The translations under genes and the position numbers were made by a program. Shown one piece after another: positions 55,761 through 64,000 of a DNA stretch of 64,000 bases. Positions within the stretch are counted from its first letter, which is position 1. Each line of letters starts with the position of its first letter. Under the pieces are notes generated by a model, which saw nothing but the letters and a program-made list of their open reading frames with translations, searched no databases and was not told the DNA's origin. The stretch is from the NCBI RefSeq assembly GCF_026535915.1, contig NZ_JAFNPF010000001.1:2034951-2098950 (forward strand), in the 5' to 3' direction. This stretch comes from Snodgrassella sp945267035. Lineage in GTDB: Bacteria > Pseudomonadota > Gammaproteobacteria > Burkholderiales > Neisseriaceae.

Positions 55761-56165
55761 ATGCTGAACAAACCCGAAGAATTTATCATGTCCATATTGG
55801 CCGGTATCTGGGTCGTGCTGACATTTATTATCTGTCGCTACCTGCGCCTGCCAACCGATACCGGCTTACTCATCACCGCTCTAACCTTAATATGGGCATT
55901 AGTGTTCTTCCTAGTGTGGCAGCGTGGTAAAAGTCGTCAGATCTGGCCAATTTTTCTGGGCTTACTCGTCATGTGCTGGTGGCGCGCCATTTACTGGTCA
56001 GCCAGCTTCAACGTATTGAATGCGGATAACATCGTGCAAAATAACATTAGCTGGTATGGAACCTGGCCTGCACTGATCATCTATGCCCTCATTCCCGTTA
56101 TAGCAGGTTATCTGTTCAAATGGTTTCGTTACAAAAAACAAAAAACGACAACCAAATTATCCTAG
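55761..56165 (+). CDS. Hypothetical four-helix membrane protein
   Basis: A 134-residue inner-membrane protein with four likely helices at about residues 10-28, 34-54, 62-82 and 100-122, and a basic C-terminal tail (KWFRYKKQKTTTK). AGGAG lies 8 nt before the ATG. No family is recognised. It sits 61 nt after recB and 48 nt before the DUF445 gene on the same strand, so it may be expressed with either. Confidence 0.75.
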   Translation: MLNKPEEFIMSILAGIWVVLTFIICRYLRLPTDTGLLITALTLIWALVFFLVWQRGKSRQIWPIFLGLLVMCWWRAIYWSASFNVLNADNIVQNNISWYGTWPALIIYALIPVIAGYLFKWFRYKKQKTTTKLS

Positions 56166-56213
56166 TGTTTCATCCCTAAAGCGATGACATCCTGATAAAC
56201 AATTGACTGCAAC

Positions 56214-57527
56214 ATGTCTGCAACAACCAATACTCACCGACAACGACAGCGTCTCAGGCGGATGCGATTTATCGCAACTGCCTTGTTGCTATTGGTATGC
56301 ATTTTATTTATCTTCAGTTGCCTTAACCTAAGCCAGTATCCAGCGCTGGCCTACCTGAAAGCCTTCACCGAAGCGGCCATGGTTGGCGCCCTTGCCGATT
56401 GGTTTGCCGTCACCGCCCTCTTTCGACATCCTCTAGGCATTCCTATCCCACACACCGCTATCCTGCCACAGAAACAAGACAGAATCGCCACAGAGATAGC
56501 GCGATTTATCGAAAATAACTTTCTGCTCGATAAAACCATCGCCAGGCAGATCTTCTTCTATCACCCCAGCGCCAAAATACTCGAATGGTTAAATCAGCCA
56601 AAAACCCATCAGCAGTGGCTAACCTTTATCACCCAGCAAATTCCTGGCCTGTTGCACTCAGTTAAAGGTGATGACTTTGCCAAATTCAGTACCCAACTGT
56701 TTAACAACCAATTTAGCGGTGACAAACTGGGAATAACCTTGGCAAACATCCTAGCCTTAAGTCGCAAACAGAACATCGATAAAATCATGCTGCGTGCTTT
56801 ACTGCGACAGCTTCGTCGCTGGCTACACGACCAACAAACCCGTGCTATGCTCGAACAAAGCCTGTTACAGTGGGTAGGCAAAATCGAAAAAAACGACCCC
56901 TCCAGCTGGGATCGCCTCAAAGCTTCACTCAAAATCAACCTTACCGCTCGTATTGACGACTGGGTAGCCAACAAAGTACTCAACTGGGCCGATTCCTACA
57001 TCCAAACCATATTGACCAATCCAAAACATCCCTTTTGGTATGCCTGTCGCAAGCAGATCCTCAAAACCGAAAGGCAACTACGCCATAATAATCAGTGGCA
57101 TCAGCGCTTGAACATCAGTCGGCAACAACTCTCCCATTCAACCGAGCTGCACCGCAGCCTCAGCCAATTATGGGAAAGCCTAATTAATTGGAGCGAAAAC
57201 GATGTCCAGCTTCCCCATTCTTGGTGGCAACAACAGATCAATCGCCTATTCCTCCATCTCCAACAACTGGCTCAACAGCACCCACGCTTCATGCTTAGAC
57301 TGGATATCCGTATCAGCCTATGTACCCGCACATTCATCAGCCGGTATAAACATCGCGTAACCCAGTTTATCACCGATAAAGTGCAAAGCTGGGACAATAA
57401 ACAAATGGTAGACAAAATCGAATTAAGCGTTGGTCGCGACCTACAATTTATCCGCATCAATGGCACAGTAGTCGGAGGCTGTATCGGCGTACTAATCTAC
57501 CTCATAGCCCAATGGCTAAAACTATAA
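56214..57527 (+). CDS. DUF445 family membrane protein (YjiN-like)
   Basis: A 437-residue protein with membrane helices at the two ends (about residues 20-38 and 415-435) and a long helical soluble part between. The conserved N-terminal block KAFTEAAMVGALADWFAVTA and LFRHPLGIPIPHTAILP is the DUF445 signature; the C-terminus has NGTVVGGCIGVLIYLI. Function of the family is not established; an inner-membrane stress or envelope role has been suggested. The start at 56214 lacks a clear ribosome site. Confidence 0.9.
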   Translation: MSATTNTHRQRQRLRRMRFIATALLLLVCILFIFSCLNLSQYPALAYLKAFTEAAMVGALADWFAVTALFRHPLGIPIPHTAILPQKQDRIATEIARFIENNFLLDKTIARQIFFYHPSAKILEWLNQPKTHQQWLTFITQQIPGLLHSVKGDDFAKFSTQLFNNQFSGDKLGITLANILALSRKQNIDKIMLRALLRQLRRWLHDQQTRAMLEQSLLQWVGKIEKNDPSSWDRLKASLKINLTARIDDWVANKVLNWADSYIQTILTNPKHPFWYACRKQILKTERQLRHNNQWHQRLNISRQQLSHSTELHRSLSQLWESLINWSENDVQLPHSWWQQQINRLFLHLQQLAQQHPRFMLRLDIRISLCTRTFISRYKHRVTQFITDKVQSWDNKQMVDKIELSVGRDLQFIRINGTVVGGCIGVLIYLIAQWLKL

Positions 57528-57597
57528 CCTAGCAAGATCTGTCAAAAAACAACCAACTAGATCCAACCTCAAACATCTATACTAACAACCTGAGAGC

Positions 57598-58110
57598 TTA
57601 AGAATAAAAACAGAATTCAAACCTAGAGATGTAAAGAAAATAAAGTAATTCAACCAAAGCCAAAAATAATAAACTGATTTTTTCTACTCTGCCATAATCA
57701 AAGTGGGCATACAATAAAACACACATTGAAAAAAATGCCATATAAAAAATACAACGTTTAAAAATTGCTGAAAAAAATAATCGTTCAAATACGAGGGACA
57801 AAGACCTTAAATCCAGAGGATTGACAGAGACAGAGATTGATTTCAATGAATGGGAAAACCCTGATTAAACATGCTAAATAAACAATGACAACCATCTAAC
57901 CACAATAAAACCTAAAAACTCAACCCCAATTGGGTTAATAAACCGACTAACAGCCTCAATTATCGATGAAGCAACAAAACATAATCCTGGCAAAATACCG
58001 TCACCATTCCAGGTCAAAATAAAAGAACTGCTATCAATAACCGCTGTACAAAAGGATAGAAATGACTTACTCAAATGCAAATCAAACTTGAACCGAAATG
58101 CGTAAATCAA
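57598..58110 (-). other. Possible decayed small membrane-protein gene
   Basis: Two open runs lie in the same minus-strand frame: 57874-58110 (78 codons, LPGLCFVASSIIEAVSRF) and 57598-57846 (82 codons, RCIFYMAFFSMCVLLYAHF). Only two stop codons and nine codons separate them. Both would start with TTG and neither has a ribosome site. The hydrophobic, T-rich text could be a real membrane protein broken by stops or chance in an A/C-rich gap. No family is recognised. Confidence 0.3.
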
Positions 58111-58460
58111 AAATTGAATGGCTAAAATATCAGATTTAAACCAATTAAAAATCTAAAAACGTCCACAGCAATCCAAATAATCAATTATTTATCTTATAAA
58201 ATAAAAAATTCATCATAAAGACAATAGCTTGAAATTAAATACCACCTGATTACACCACCGCTCTAATATCTGCAAAACACAACCTGTCACCTAAAACAGT
58301 TCCACTGTTAATTCACACATAACGCAACCGTAAATCAAAAATTTCTAAAGACCTTGCATCCATAAATACGACAAAACTAACTAGCAACCATTTAACCATC
58401 ACAGATACCCAACCGATGCACAATCAGAGCCAAGATATCCAGATTGCTTAACAGACCAAA
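58111..58460. other. Intergenic region, no gene seen
   Basis: About 350 bp, A- and C-rich on the plus strand, with no recognisable coding relic, RNA gene or repeat. Confidence 0.5.
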
Positions 58461-58495
58461 TAACACACCACCCGCAGATCTACTGAAGGTGGTGT
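58461..58495 (-). terminator. Terminator candidate of the Spy-like gene
   Basis: An 8-bp perfect stem (58465-58472 with 58488-58495) lies 16 nt after the stop codon. The T run is short on the minus strand and slightly better (TTTTC) on the plus strand. Confidence 0.55.
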
Positions 58496-58511
58496 TTTCA
58501 AGACCTTATTA

Positions 58512-59021
58512 TTATTTACGACGCATATCTTTTAACTGCTGACGTAAACGTAAGAATTGTTGTTGTTGCGATGGACTGAGAATTTGATAAATAGCATGCT
58601 CACGTTTCAAATTAGTCAATTCAAAATCGGCCATATTATTTTTTTGCTTTTTCCAGAATTTTTGTTCTTGTGCAATAATTTTTCTCGCTTTGTCATCGTC
58701 AAAATTTCGATCCAAGACCAGATTATCGCGGCTATAACGCAGATTGGCCAAAGTTTGCTTCTGCTCATTGTCCAGTAAGGGTCGTTGAATGCCAAATTGC
58801 TGACTAATTTTGGCTACCTCAGCCTGTTGCTGAGCACTTAAATCCAATTTGGACAAAATTGGATCATTTGCAACAACAGGTAACACAGATGTATAAGTAT
58901 TGGTTTCAACCGTTTCGCTAAACGCAGCCACCGGTACAGAATTAGTATTGGGTTCAGCAAAAGCAGAAATACTGATCGAAGATAAAGCAGATACAGCTAA
59001 TACACGTGCTAAAATTTTCAT
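58512..59021 (-). CDS. Spy/CpxP-like periplasmic chaperone
   Basis: A 169-residue protein with a signal peptide (cleavage near ISAFAE) and an all-helical mature part. Two LTxxQ-type motifs are present, LSAQQQAEVAKI near residue 61 and LSPSQQQQFLRL near 148, as in Spy and CpxP, which bind unfolded proteins or signal envelope stress. The stretch NFDDDKARKIIAQEQKFW between them fits the family. GAGGAAA lies 7 nt before the ATG. It is solitary; no Cpx system is in the window. Confidence 0.78.
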   Translation of the reverse strand: MKILARVLAVSALSSISISAFAEPNTNSVPVAAFSETVETNTYTSVLPVVANDPILSKLDLSAQQQAEVAKISQQFGIQRPLLDNEQKQTLANLRYSRDNLVLDRNFDDDKARKIIAQEQKFWKKQKNNMADFELTNLKREHAIYQILSPSQQQQFLRLRQQLKDMRRK

Positions 59022-59665
59022 ATTGTTTCCTCTATAATATCGTTAACAAACTACTTACCACCTAACTTCAATCCTCAGTATTTCATAAATCCATGTAAAA
59101 ACAAGAATTCATATTGCAATAAAATTTAAACTCCAGCTAATAAAAACAGCGTTGACAAAATAATTCCATCAGATTCATCAACAAAAACATCGAGCAAACA
59201 GCTCAACCACAGCCTATACCCACAAAATAATTAAAACAACAAAATATAACAGAACACATTAATCATCCCATAAACATCAACAGCACAACTTTTATCACCA
59301 TACGTCGAATAAACATAACATCAGAAAACAACAGTAGATTAAATAGTTGCAAAAAAACGATGGCGGATTTTAGAAGAGAAAAAAAGCCTATTGATTGGAT
59401 AATAGACAATGATATCGATCCTATCATCAACAACTTAATATATTAATTGTAAAGTAACCAGATCGAATCAACGCCACATACAAACAAAAATAGAATTGAA
59501 ACTGAACATTAAATTTGCATAAAAAATGCAACTTATAATGACAAATCTATAGAAAATTTTAATCAATCTTCATGTTTAATTTAAAAAAATTATAAAATTA
59601 TTTCAATTTTATTGCACATAGACTATCATAAATTAAATTCAAAATAATAAAAAAGGAGAAATGCA
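59022..59665. other. AT-rich promoter region of the PilC/PilY1 gene
   Basis: About 640 bp between two divergent genes. No coding relic or RNA gene was identified. No homopolymer or short tandem repeat of the kind used for phase variation was seen near the start at 59666. Confidence 0.5.
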
Positions 59666-62600
59666 ATGTTAAAACTCTTCTTGCCTGATCACCAACCCCG
59701 AACATGCTTAAAAGTCAAAAATCCATTAATTTTGATTATGACATTGTCCTTATCATTACCCTTTTCTGCGTTGGCAAAGAATACCTTTGCAGATATTCCC
59801 CTCCATCTGCGCAGTAAATCAATTCAAACTGTAGGCTATAGTGTCAAACCCAATATTCTATTTTTTATTGATGATTCAGGCAGTATGAATGCTGGTCTAT
59901 CTGAGGATAAATACTTCGAATATGGAATTAAAAAATGTTTAGAAGCGCAACCTTGGCCAAGATATAATGAATGCAAAATATGGGGAAAACAACAAAATTC
60001 TTTTGATTTTCCAGACTTCGTTGTTAAGAAAGATTCAATACCTATACCCCCCATTTCTCCAGACGATCCTCCAGAAAAAATGATTAAGGTCGAATATTGG
60101 AGAGCTCATGACTATAATAGATTTCTCGTTGTTCAATTGGCACTGACTAACATACTCTCTCGATATCGTCACGATTTTAATTTTGCCTTACAGCTATTCA
60201 ATAATCGCGACCCATTTCTGGATCAATTTTTCAATATCGAAGAATATGTCGATTACATAAATTTACATCGTACAATTAGACGAGTATGGGCAAAAATTAA
60301 CTGGGGTACGCCAACATTTTCACGTTTAAATGCTTCTGCTCGAAATATACTGATGAATAAATTGCAGTACCGTTGTCAAAAATCCTATTTAATTATTCTT
60401 TCGGATGGCGTTGCTTCCGGCTACCATCGACCGGTCACTGATTCAACCTTATATCAAGATGAATATGATTATGGCTATGATGGCTATTTTGACGGTAACC
60501 AAAGCCGAAATGATACAAAATTATTTACCGAAAGAACTGAAAATTTTACCAATACATTAAAATACTATACTGAAACATTACGAACCAAAAATTTTGGTCA
60601 ATACATATATAGCAAAGATATAGTTAATTCTGATGGTAAATCCTATAATAAAACAACTAAACGCACCGACCGCAGACTAACAGATAACGCCGGTCAACCA
60701 TGGGATGGACCAGATCCACTTGCCAAACAACCGGGGCATACAGCAAAATTCACCCAGACAGCAACCACCTTCACCATTGGCTTTGGATTAATCACCGATG
60801 GCGATGTCATGGGCATTGAATTGTTAAAAAATGCCGCATCCCCCAAACCTGATTATGATCCAGTGACTAATCCAGATAGTCGTTACTTTTATAATGTCTC
60901 AAAACCTGAGGAAATTTTAAAAGCTTTTGAAGAAATTCTTACAGAAATCAAAACACTGTCAGAAATAGAGACAGGCACCACCAACACCATCTCCCCAACA
61001 ATGGGCGAATCCTCTACCACGGATCAAGATCTATTAATCAAAGCTCAGGTTGAAACAGAACACTGGAGTAGTCAACTTTGTTTTCATTCTAAAAATGAAA
61101 CCAATGAAGAGAAAAATGATTGCAATATACAGCCCTCTTTTAACAACCGCCAACTGGTTTTAAATGACGGCAAAACGTCTTATCTCTTTGCAAATCCGGC
61201 AAGTAACGCCCTAAATAATGAACGTTTTAACATCCGTAATAACCAAAATTCAAATAATCTCGAATGGCATGATGGCCTACTTAATTGGTTCAGCCGCGGT
61301 AAAGCCGACAACAAAATTAAACAAAACGGCTTTGTACTGGATTATCGCCAACGACCTTTTAAACCAGGTTTTGGTAATACCAGAAATATGGGCGACATCA
61401 TCAATAATCCCATCGAAACCATCGGACAAGAAGAATTCAACAAACAAAAATATCTGATTACCTCCGCCAATGACGGCATGGTGTATGTATTTCGTGCGGT
61501 CAACAGCGATCGCGCCCCTTATGATCTGAAGTTCAACTACATGCCAATGGCGATTGAACGCAACAGTATCGATGGTTCCGATCTGGTCAGTCATTATTAC
61601 AAAGATCTGACCAGCAAAGATTATGGCAAAGACGCCCAACATCCCCATCGCTATTTGCTTAATGGTGGCTTTACCGTGGTTGAAACACCCGCCCTTCTGA
61701 ACAAGCCTCAGCAGATATTTATGGTCTCTAATATGGGGCAAGCTGGACGCGGTGCGTTTGCCATCAATATTGGGGGTAGAAGTCTGACTACTAAAGAACC
61801 CATAGCAGCGGACGACATGAATGACGTCAACTGGTATAAACAGCTATTTCTATTCCAAACACCCAGTGGCTCAGAGAATCAATTCGGTTACACAATCGGT
61901 ACGCCTGCCGTAGCCATTACTCGAGTTAACCGCGATCAAAACGCACCAGTGAATACCTATAAAACCCATCTGCGCGAACTGGCATTTATCAACAATGGCG
62001 TTAATTTCCCCGATAAGGAAATATCCCAAAATGAATCGGCACTATACATTTACGATGTACTTGGCATAGATGTTGGAACAGAAAGTTATCTCGTTACTGG
62101 GGACAGCAAAGGCAAACTAGTTAAAAAACTGACCGCGACTAATGGTAACGGTGGTCTAGCCAGCCCAGTGGTTTACGACAGCAATAATGATGGCGTAGCT
62201 GATCTGGTTTATGCCGGAGATTATGGGGGTAATCTGTACCGCTTTGATATTCGCGATCCTAATCCAGACAATTGGACAGTCACCCGAATCTTTCGCGCAG
62301 ATGGTCCGATCACAGTAGCACCCACCCTGTTTGCGCCCAAAGCGGACAGTCAAGATCCCAATGCGGCGCATAAAGTAATCGTGGTTTTTGGTACGGGTAG
62401 TGATCTTTACCAATCTGATCTGGAATCGCAGACACAGCAAGCCATATACGGTATCTATGATGACTACGAACAGCAAGGCGGCTCTGCTTTAGTTTTAAAA
62501 CGTAATTTGCTGCAACAATTCATGGATTACCACAATAAAACGGGTGAGCTGTCAGATCACCCCTTCTCATCCACAAAATATCAAGGTTGGTACTTCAAAC

Positions 62601-63106
62601 TGAATATTGACGGCGAACGGGTACTCAGTTCCGTCAACCAACTACTATCAACCGGAATGGTGATGACCAGATCTTATAATCTGAAAAAGGAAAAGCTTAA
62701 TCAAACCGCTGAGAATGATCCATGCCAAATACAAAAAACCAGTGAAACCACCACCATGGTTTCACGTTTAACGCAATTTGATAGTATTAGCGGTGGTAAG
62801 CTAAACAAAAATCAACCGCATTTCACCCTATATCAACATAAACAATCCTTTAAAAGCAGTATAGCCATGGACGGACTAGTTGGAATGAGAATAAATACTG
62901 GTAATCAGTATAATTCACTAAATGCAGGTAAAACTGGTATGCAAAAAAATCCTGGCGAAATTGCACCAATTAATACTTGTTTCTACAAAAAACCACATAT
63001 AAATCTTACTAATGGGGAAAATTTTGAATTAGTTTCCACGCCTCTTTGCCCGGGAAAATTTGAAATTCTTGGCTGGCGAGAAATTAAAACTGATTATGTG
63101 AATTGA
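59666..63106 (+). CDS. pilC: PilC/PilY1-type type IV pilus tip adhesin
   Basis: A 1146-residue exported protein. A long signal peptide (ILIMTLSLSLPFSALAK) precedes an N-terminal von Willebrand A-like domain whose metal site shows as FFIDDSGSMN near residue 70. The C-terminal half is the PilY1 beta-propeller, with ITSANDGMVYVFRAV near 595, AGRGAFAINIGG near 695 and the calcium-binding loop DSNNDGVADLVYAGD near 835. PilC/PilY1 proteins prime pilus assembly and mediate adhesion and twitching. AGGAG lies 7 nt before the ATG. Unlike gonococcal pilC there is no poly-G tract in the signal region. The gene is solitary, with its own terminator. Confidence 0.9.
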   Translation: MLKLFLPDHQPRTCLKVKNPLILIMTLSLSLPFSALAKNTFADIPLHLRSKSIQTVGYSVKPNILFFIDDSGSMNAGLSEDKYFEYGIKKCLEAQPWPRYNECKIWGKQQNSFDFPDFVVKKDSIPIPPISPDDPPEKMIKVEYWRAHDYNRFLVVQLALTNILSRYRHDFNFALQLFNNRDPFLDQFFNIEEYVDYINLHRTIRRVWAKINWGTPTFSRLNASARNILMNKLQYRCQKSYLIILSDGVASGYHRPVTDSTLYQDEYDYGYDGYFDGNQSRNDTKLFTERTENFTNTLKYYTETLRTKNFGQYIYSKDIVNSDGKSYNKTTKRTDRRLTDNAGQPWDGPDPLAKQPGHTAKFTQTATTFTIGFGLITDGDVMGIELLKNAASPKPDYDPVTNPDSRYFYNVSKPEEILKAFEEILTEIKTLSEIETGTTNTISPTMGESSTTDQDLLIKAQVETEHWSSQLCFHSKNETNEEKNDCNIQPSFNNRQLVLNDGKTSYLFANPASNALNNERFNIRNNQNSNNLEWHDGLLNWFSRGKADNKIKQNGFVLDYRQRPFKPGFGNTRNMGDIINNPIETIGQEEFNKQKYLITSANDGMVYVFRAVNSDRAPYDLKFNYMPMAIERNSIDGSDLVSHYYKDLTSKDYGKDAQHPHRYLLNGGFTVVETPALLNKPQQIFMVSNMGQAGRGAFAINIGGRSLTTKEPIAADDMNDVNWYKQLFLFQTPSGSENQFGYTIGTPAVAITRVNRDQNAPVNTYKTHLRELAFINNGVNFPDKEISQNESALYIYDVLGIDVGTESYLVTGDSKGKLVKKLTATNGNGGLASPVVYDSNNDGVADLVYAGDYGGNLYRFDIRDPNPDNWTVTRIFRADGPITVAPTLFAPKADSQDPNAAHKVIVVFGTGSDLYQSDLESQTQQAIYGIYDDYEQQGGSALVLKRNLLQQFMDYHNKTGELSDHPFSSTKYQGWYFKLNIDGERVLSSVNQLLSTGMVMTRSYNLKKEKLNQTAENDPCQIQKTSETTTMVSRLTQFDSISGGKLNKNQPHFTLYQHKQSFKSSIAMDGLVGMRINTGNQYNSLNAGKTGMQKNPGEIAPINTCFYKKPHINLTNGENFELVSTPLCPGKFEILGWREIKTDYVN

Positions 63107-63126
63107 TAGAAAGGGACAAGCCAAGC

Positions 63127-63157
63127 AAGGTCAGATAATTTATCTGACCTTTTTTTG
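63127..63157 (+). terminator. Intrinsic terminator of the PilC/PilY1 gene
   Basis: A GGTCAGAT/ATCTGACC stem (within 63128-63150) with a short loop, followed by eight T, 21 nt after the stop codon. Confidence 0.92.
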
Positions 63158-63985
63158 CCATCTTAATTAATCATATTTATCTGTTCAAATCATTCAGATT
63201 TTGATGATTAATCATCATAATTAAAAGCTTAAATTATTTATCGGCTCCTGCATCGACAGCTTGCAGTAAAATGATTCATGCTTAACATGGCTAGTATTCA
63301 GACCCAAAACTAATAATTTGCCTATAAATTCTAATCAAAAACAGACGAACCAAAATTTTTTGCCATAACAGCGGCTGCTGATTGCTGCCCAGTAACGACT
63401 ACTTTTATATTGCCCATAAAATCTGGTTAATTATAATAACCTCAATTTTATTGAGACATGATGTCAACTTAATTAGTCACTCATTTCTTCAACAATTTAT
63501 CAGCAAAATTTCTAAAACCTAACCCTAAAACGCTTTGACAGATCGAGACCATACTGTTGATTGGCTTAATCAACAATATCTAATTTGCATGAACATCCGC
63601 AGTAACTGTATGATTGCCAACTCAGATTAATATAATTTAAATGCACAGAATTTGTATATTTACATCAATTAAATAATAATTATAAATATTTACTAAAATT
63701 CATTTCAGAAGATTTTCTTTGCCGATTAATTGATAATGCCTAACTAAAATAATTGTATGCCATAAATTAGCACTATAAAATATAATATAATTTAATTTAA
63801 TTTAATACTCAAACAATAAAAATTAATCATAAACTAAAAATACAAAAAGCTAAAACAATTACCACGCACAACCATAACATATACAAATATATGTAAAAAT
63901 GATTTAATTAATTAAAGAAGATTAGAGCTTAAATTAATTTTGATTTTGCGACTTATTCAATAATAAAGTAAATATGGAGAATTGA
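63158..63985. other. AT-rich intergenic region, no gene seen
   Basis: About 830 bp, extremely AT-rich after 63640, with a short TTTAA repeat near 63790. No coding relic or RNA gene was recognised. It probably carries the promoter of the gene starting at 63986. Confidence 0.5.
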
Positions 63986-64000
63986 ATGTTTATAGGGCGT
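63986..64000 (+). CDS. Start of a gene cut by the right window edge
   Basis: ATG at 63986 with GGAG 6 nt upstream opens a frame (MFIGR) that runs off the window. Only five codons are visible, so the product cannot be named. Confidence 0.5.

Noticed and set aside
63781..63810. TTTAA tandem repeat upstream of the last gene
   Set aside because: Only three to four copies in extremely AT-rich DNA, about 180 bp from the start codon; chance is likely.

Overview
The window looks like a chromosomal segment of a low-GC member of the Neisseriaceae (Betaproteobacteria). The best guess is a Snodgrassella-like host-associated species. That guess rests on gene content: PilC/PilY1-type pilus protein, malate:quinone oxidoreductase, FolE2, a DciA gene divergent from secA, ProP, and two ferredoxin-NADP-reductase paralogues. 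It also rests on AT-rich intergenic DNA between moderately GC-poor genes. No search could be run, so genus is inference.

Layout. 1-5.4 kb: glutamate synthase gltB-gltD (minus; gltD cut by the window edge), then a gap with a Fur-box-like site. 5.8-8.0 kb: ppnP and the lipoate operon ybeD-lipB-lipA, each junction overlapping by 4 bp and closed by a strong terminator. 8.1-13 kb: queC, divergent tsaD, the ABC-F gene yheS and two tandem DUF4124-type secreted proteins. 13.5-20.2 kb: proP, a small membrane protein, a YccS-like FUSC protein and glnS. 20.8-26.3 kb: a very basic secreted protein, an AT-rich stretch with unrecognised small genes including a lipoprotein, mqo with an FNR-type site upstream, a small secreted protein and a VOC-fold protein. 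26.3-36.1 kb is gene-poor. It holds tRNA-Gly and tRNA-Leu relics, uvrB, an MFS transporter, a GNAT pseudogene broken only by nonsense codons, lysO, fpr and a decayed REP-type transposase. 36.1-47.5 kb: secA, a GNAT protein and dciA, a DUF817 protein, a second FNR-like reductase with a J-domain protein and a Cys/Met PLP enzyme, folE2 and dsbD. 47.5-48.8 kb: a roadblock-like protein, then a small AT-rich island with a Tsi6-like immunity candidate and a broken neighbour. 48.8-57.5 kb: recC-recB and two membrane-protein genes. 57.5-64 kb: gene-poor flanks around a Spy/CpxP-like chaperone and the large PilC/PilY1 gene; a further gene begins at the right edge.

How the genes work together. Most of the window is core metabolism and maintenance: nitrogen assimilation, lipoylation, queuosine and t6A tRNA modification, translation, secretion, and DNA repair (UvrB, RecBC). 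The accessory signal lies in short AT-rich gaps, where orphan immunity-like genes, an orphan lipoprotein, relic tRNAs, a relic transposase and a relic acetyltransferase sit between conserved operons. I found no CRISPR array, rRNA, intact tRNA or intact insertion sequence, and no complete undescribed system. The best leads are the orphan immunity-like island at 48.1-48.7 kb, the Fur-box-like gap upstream of gltB, and the relic cluster at 26-36 kb.
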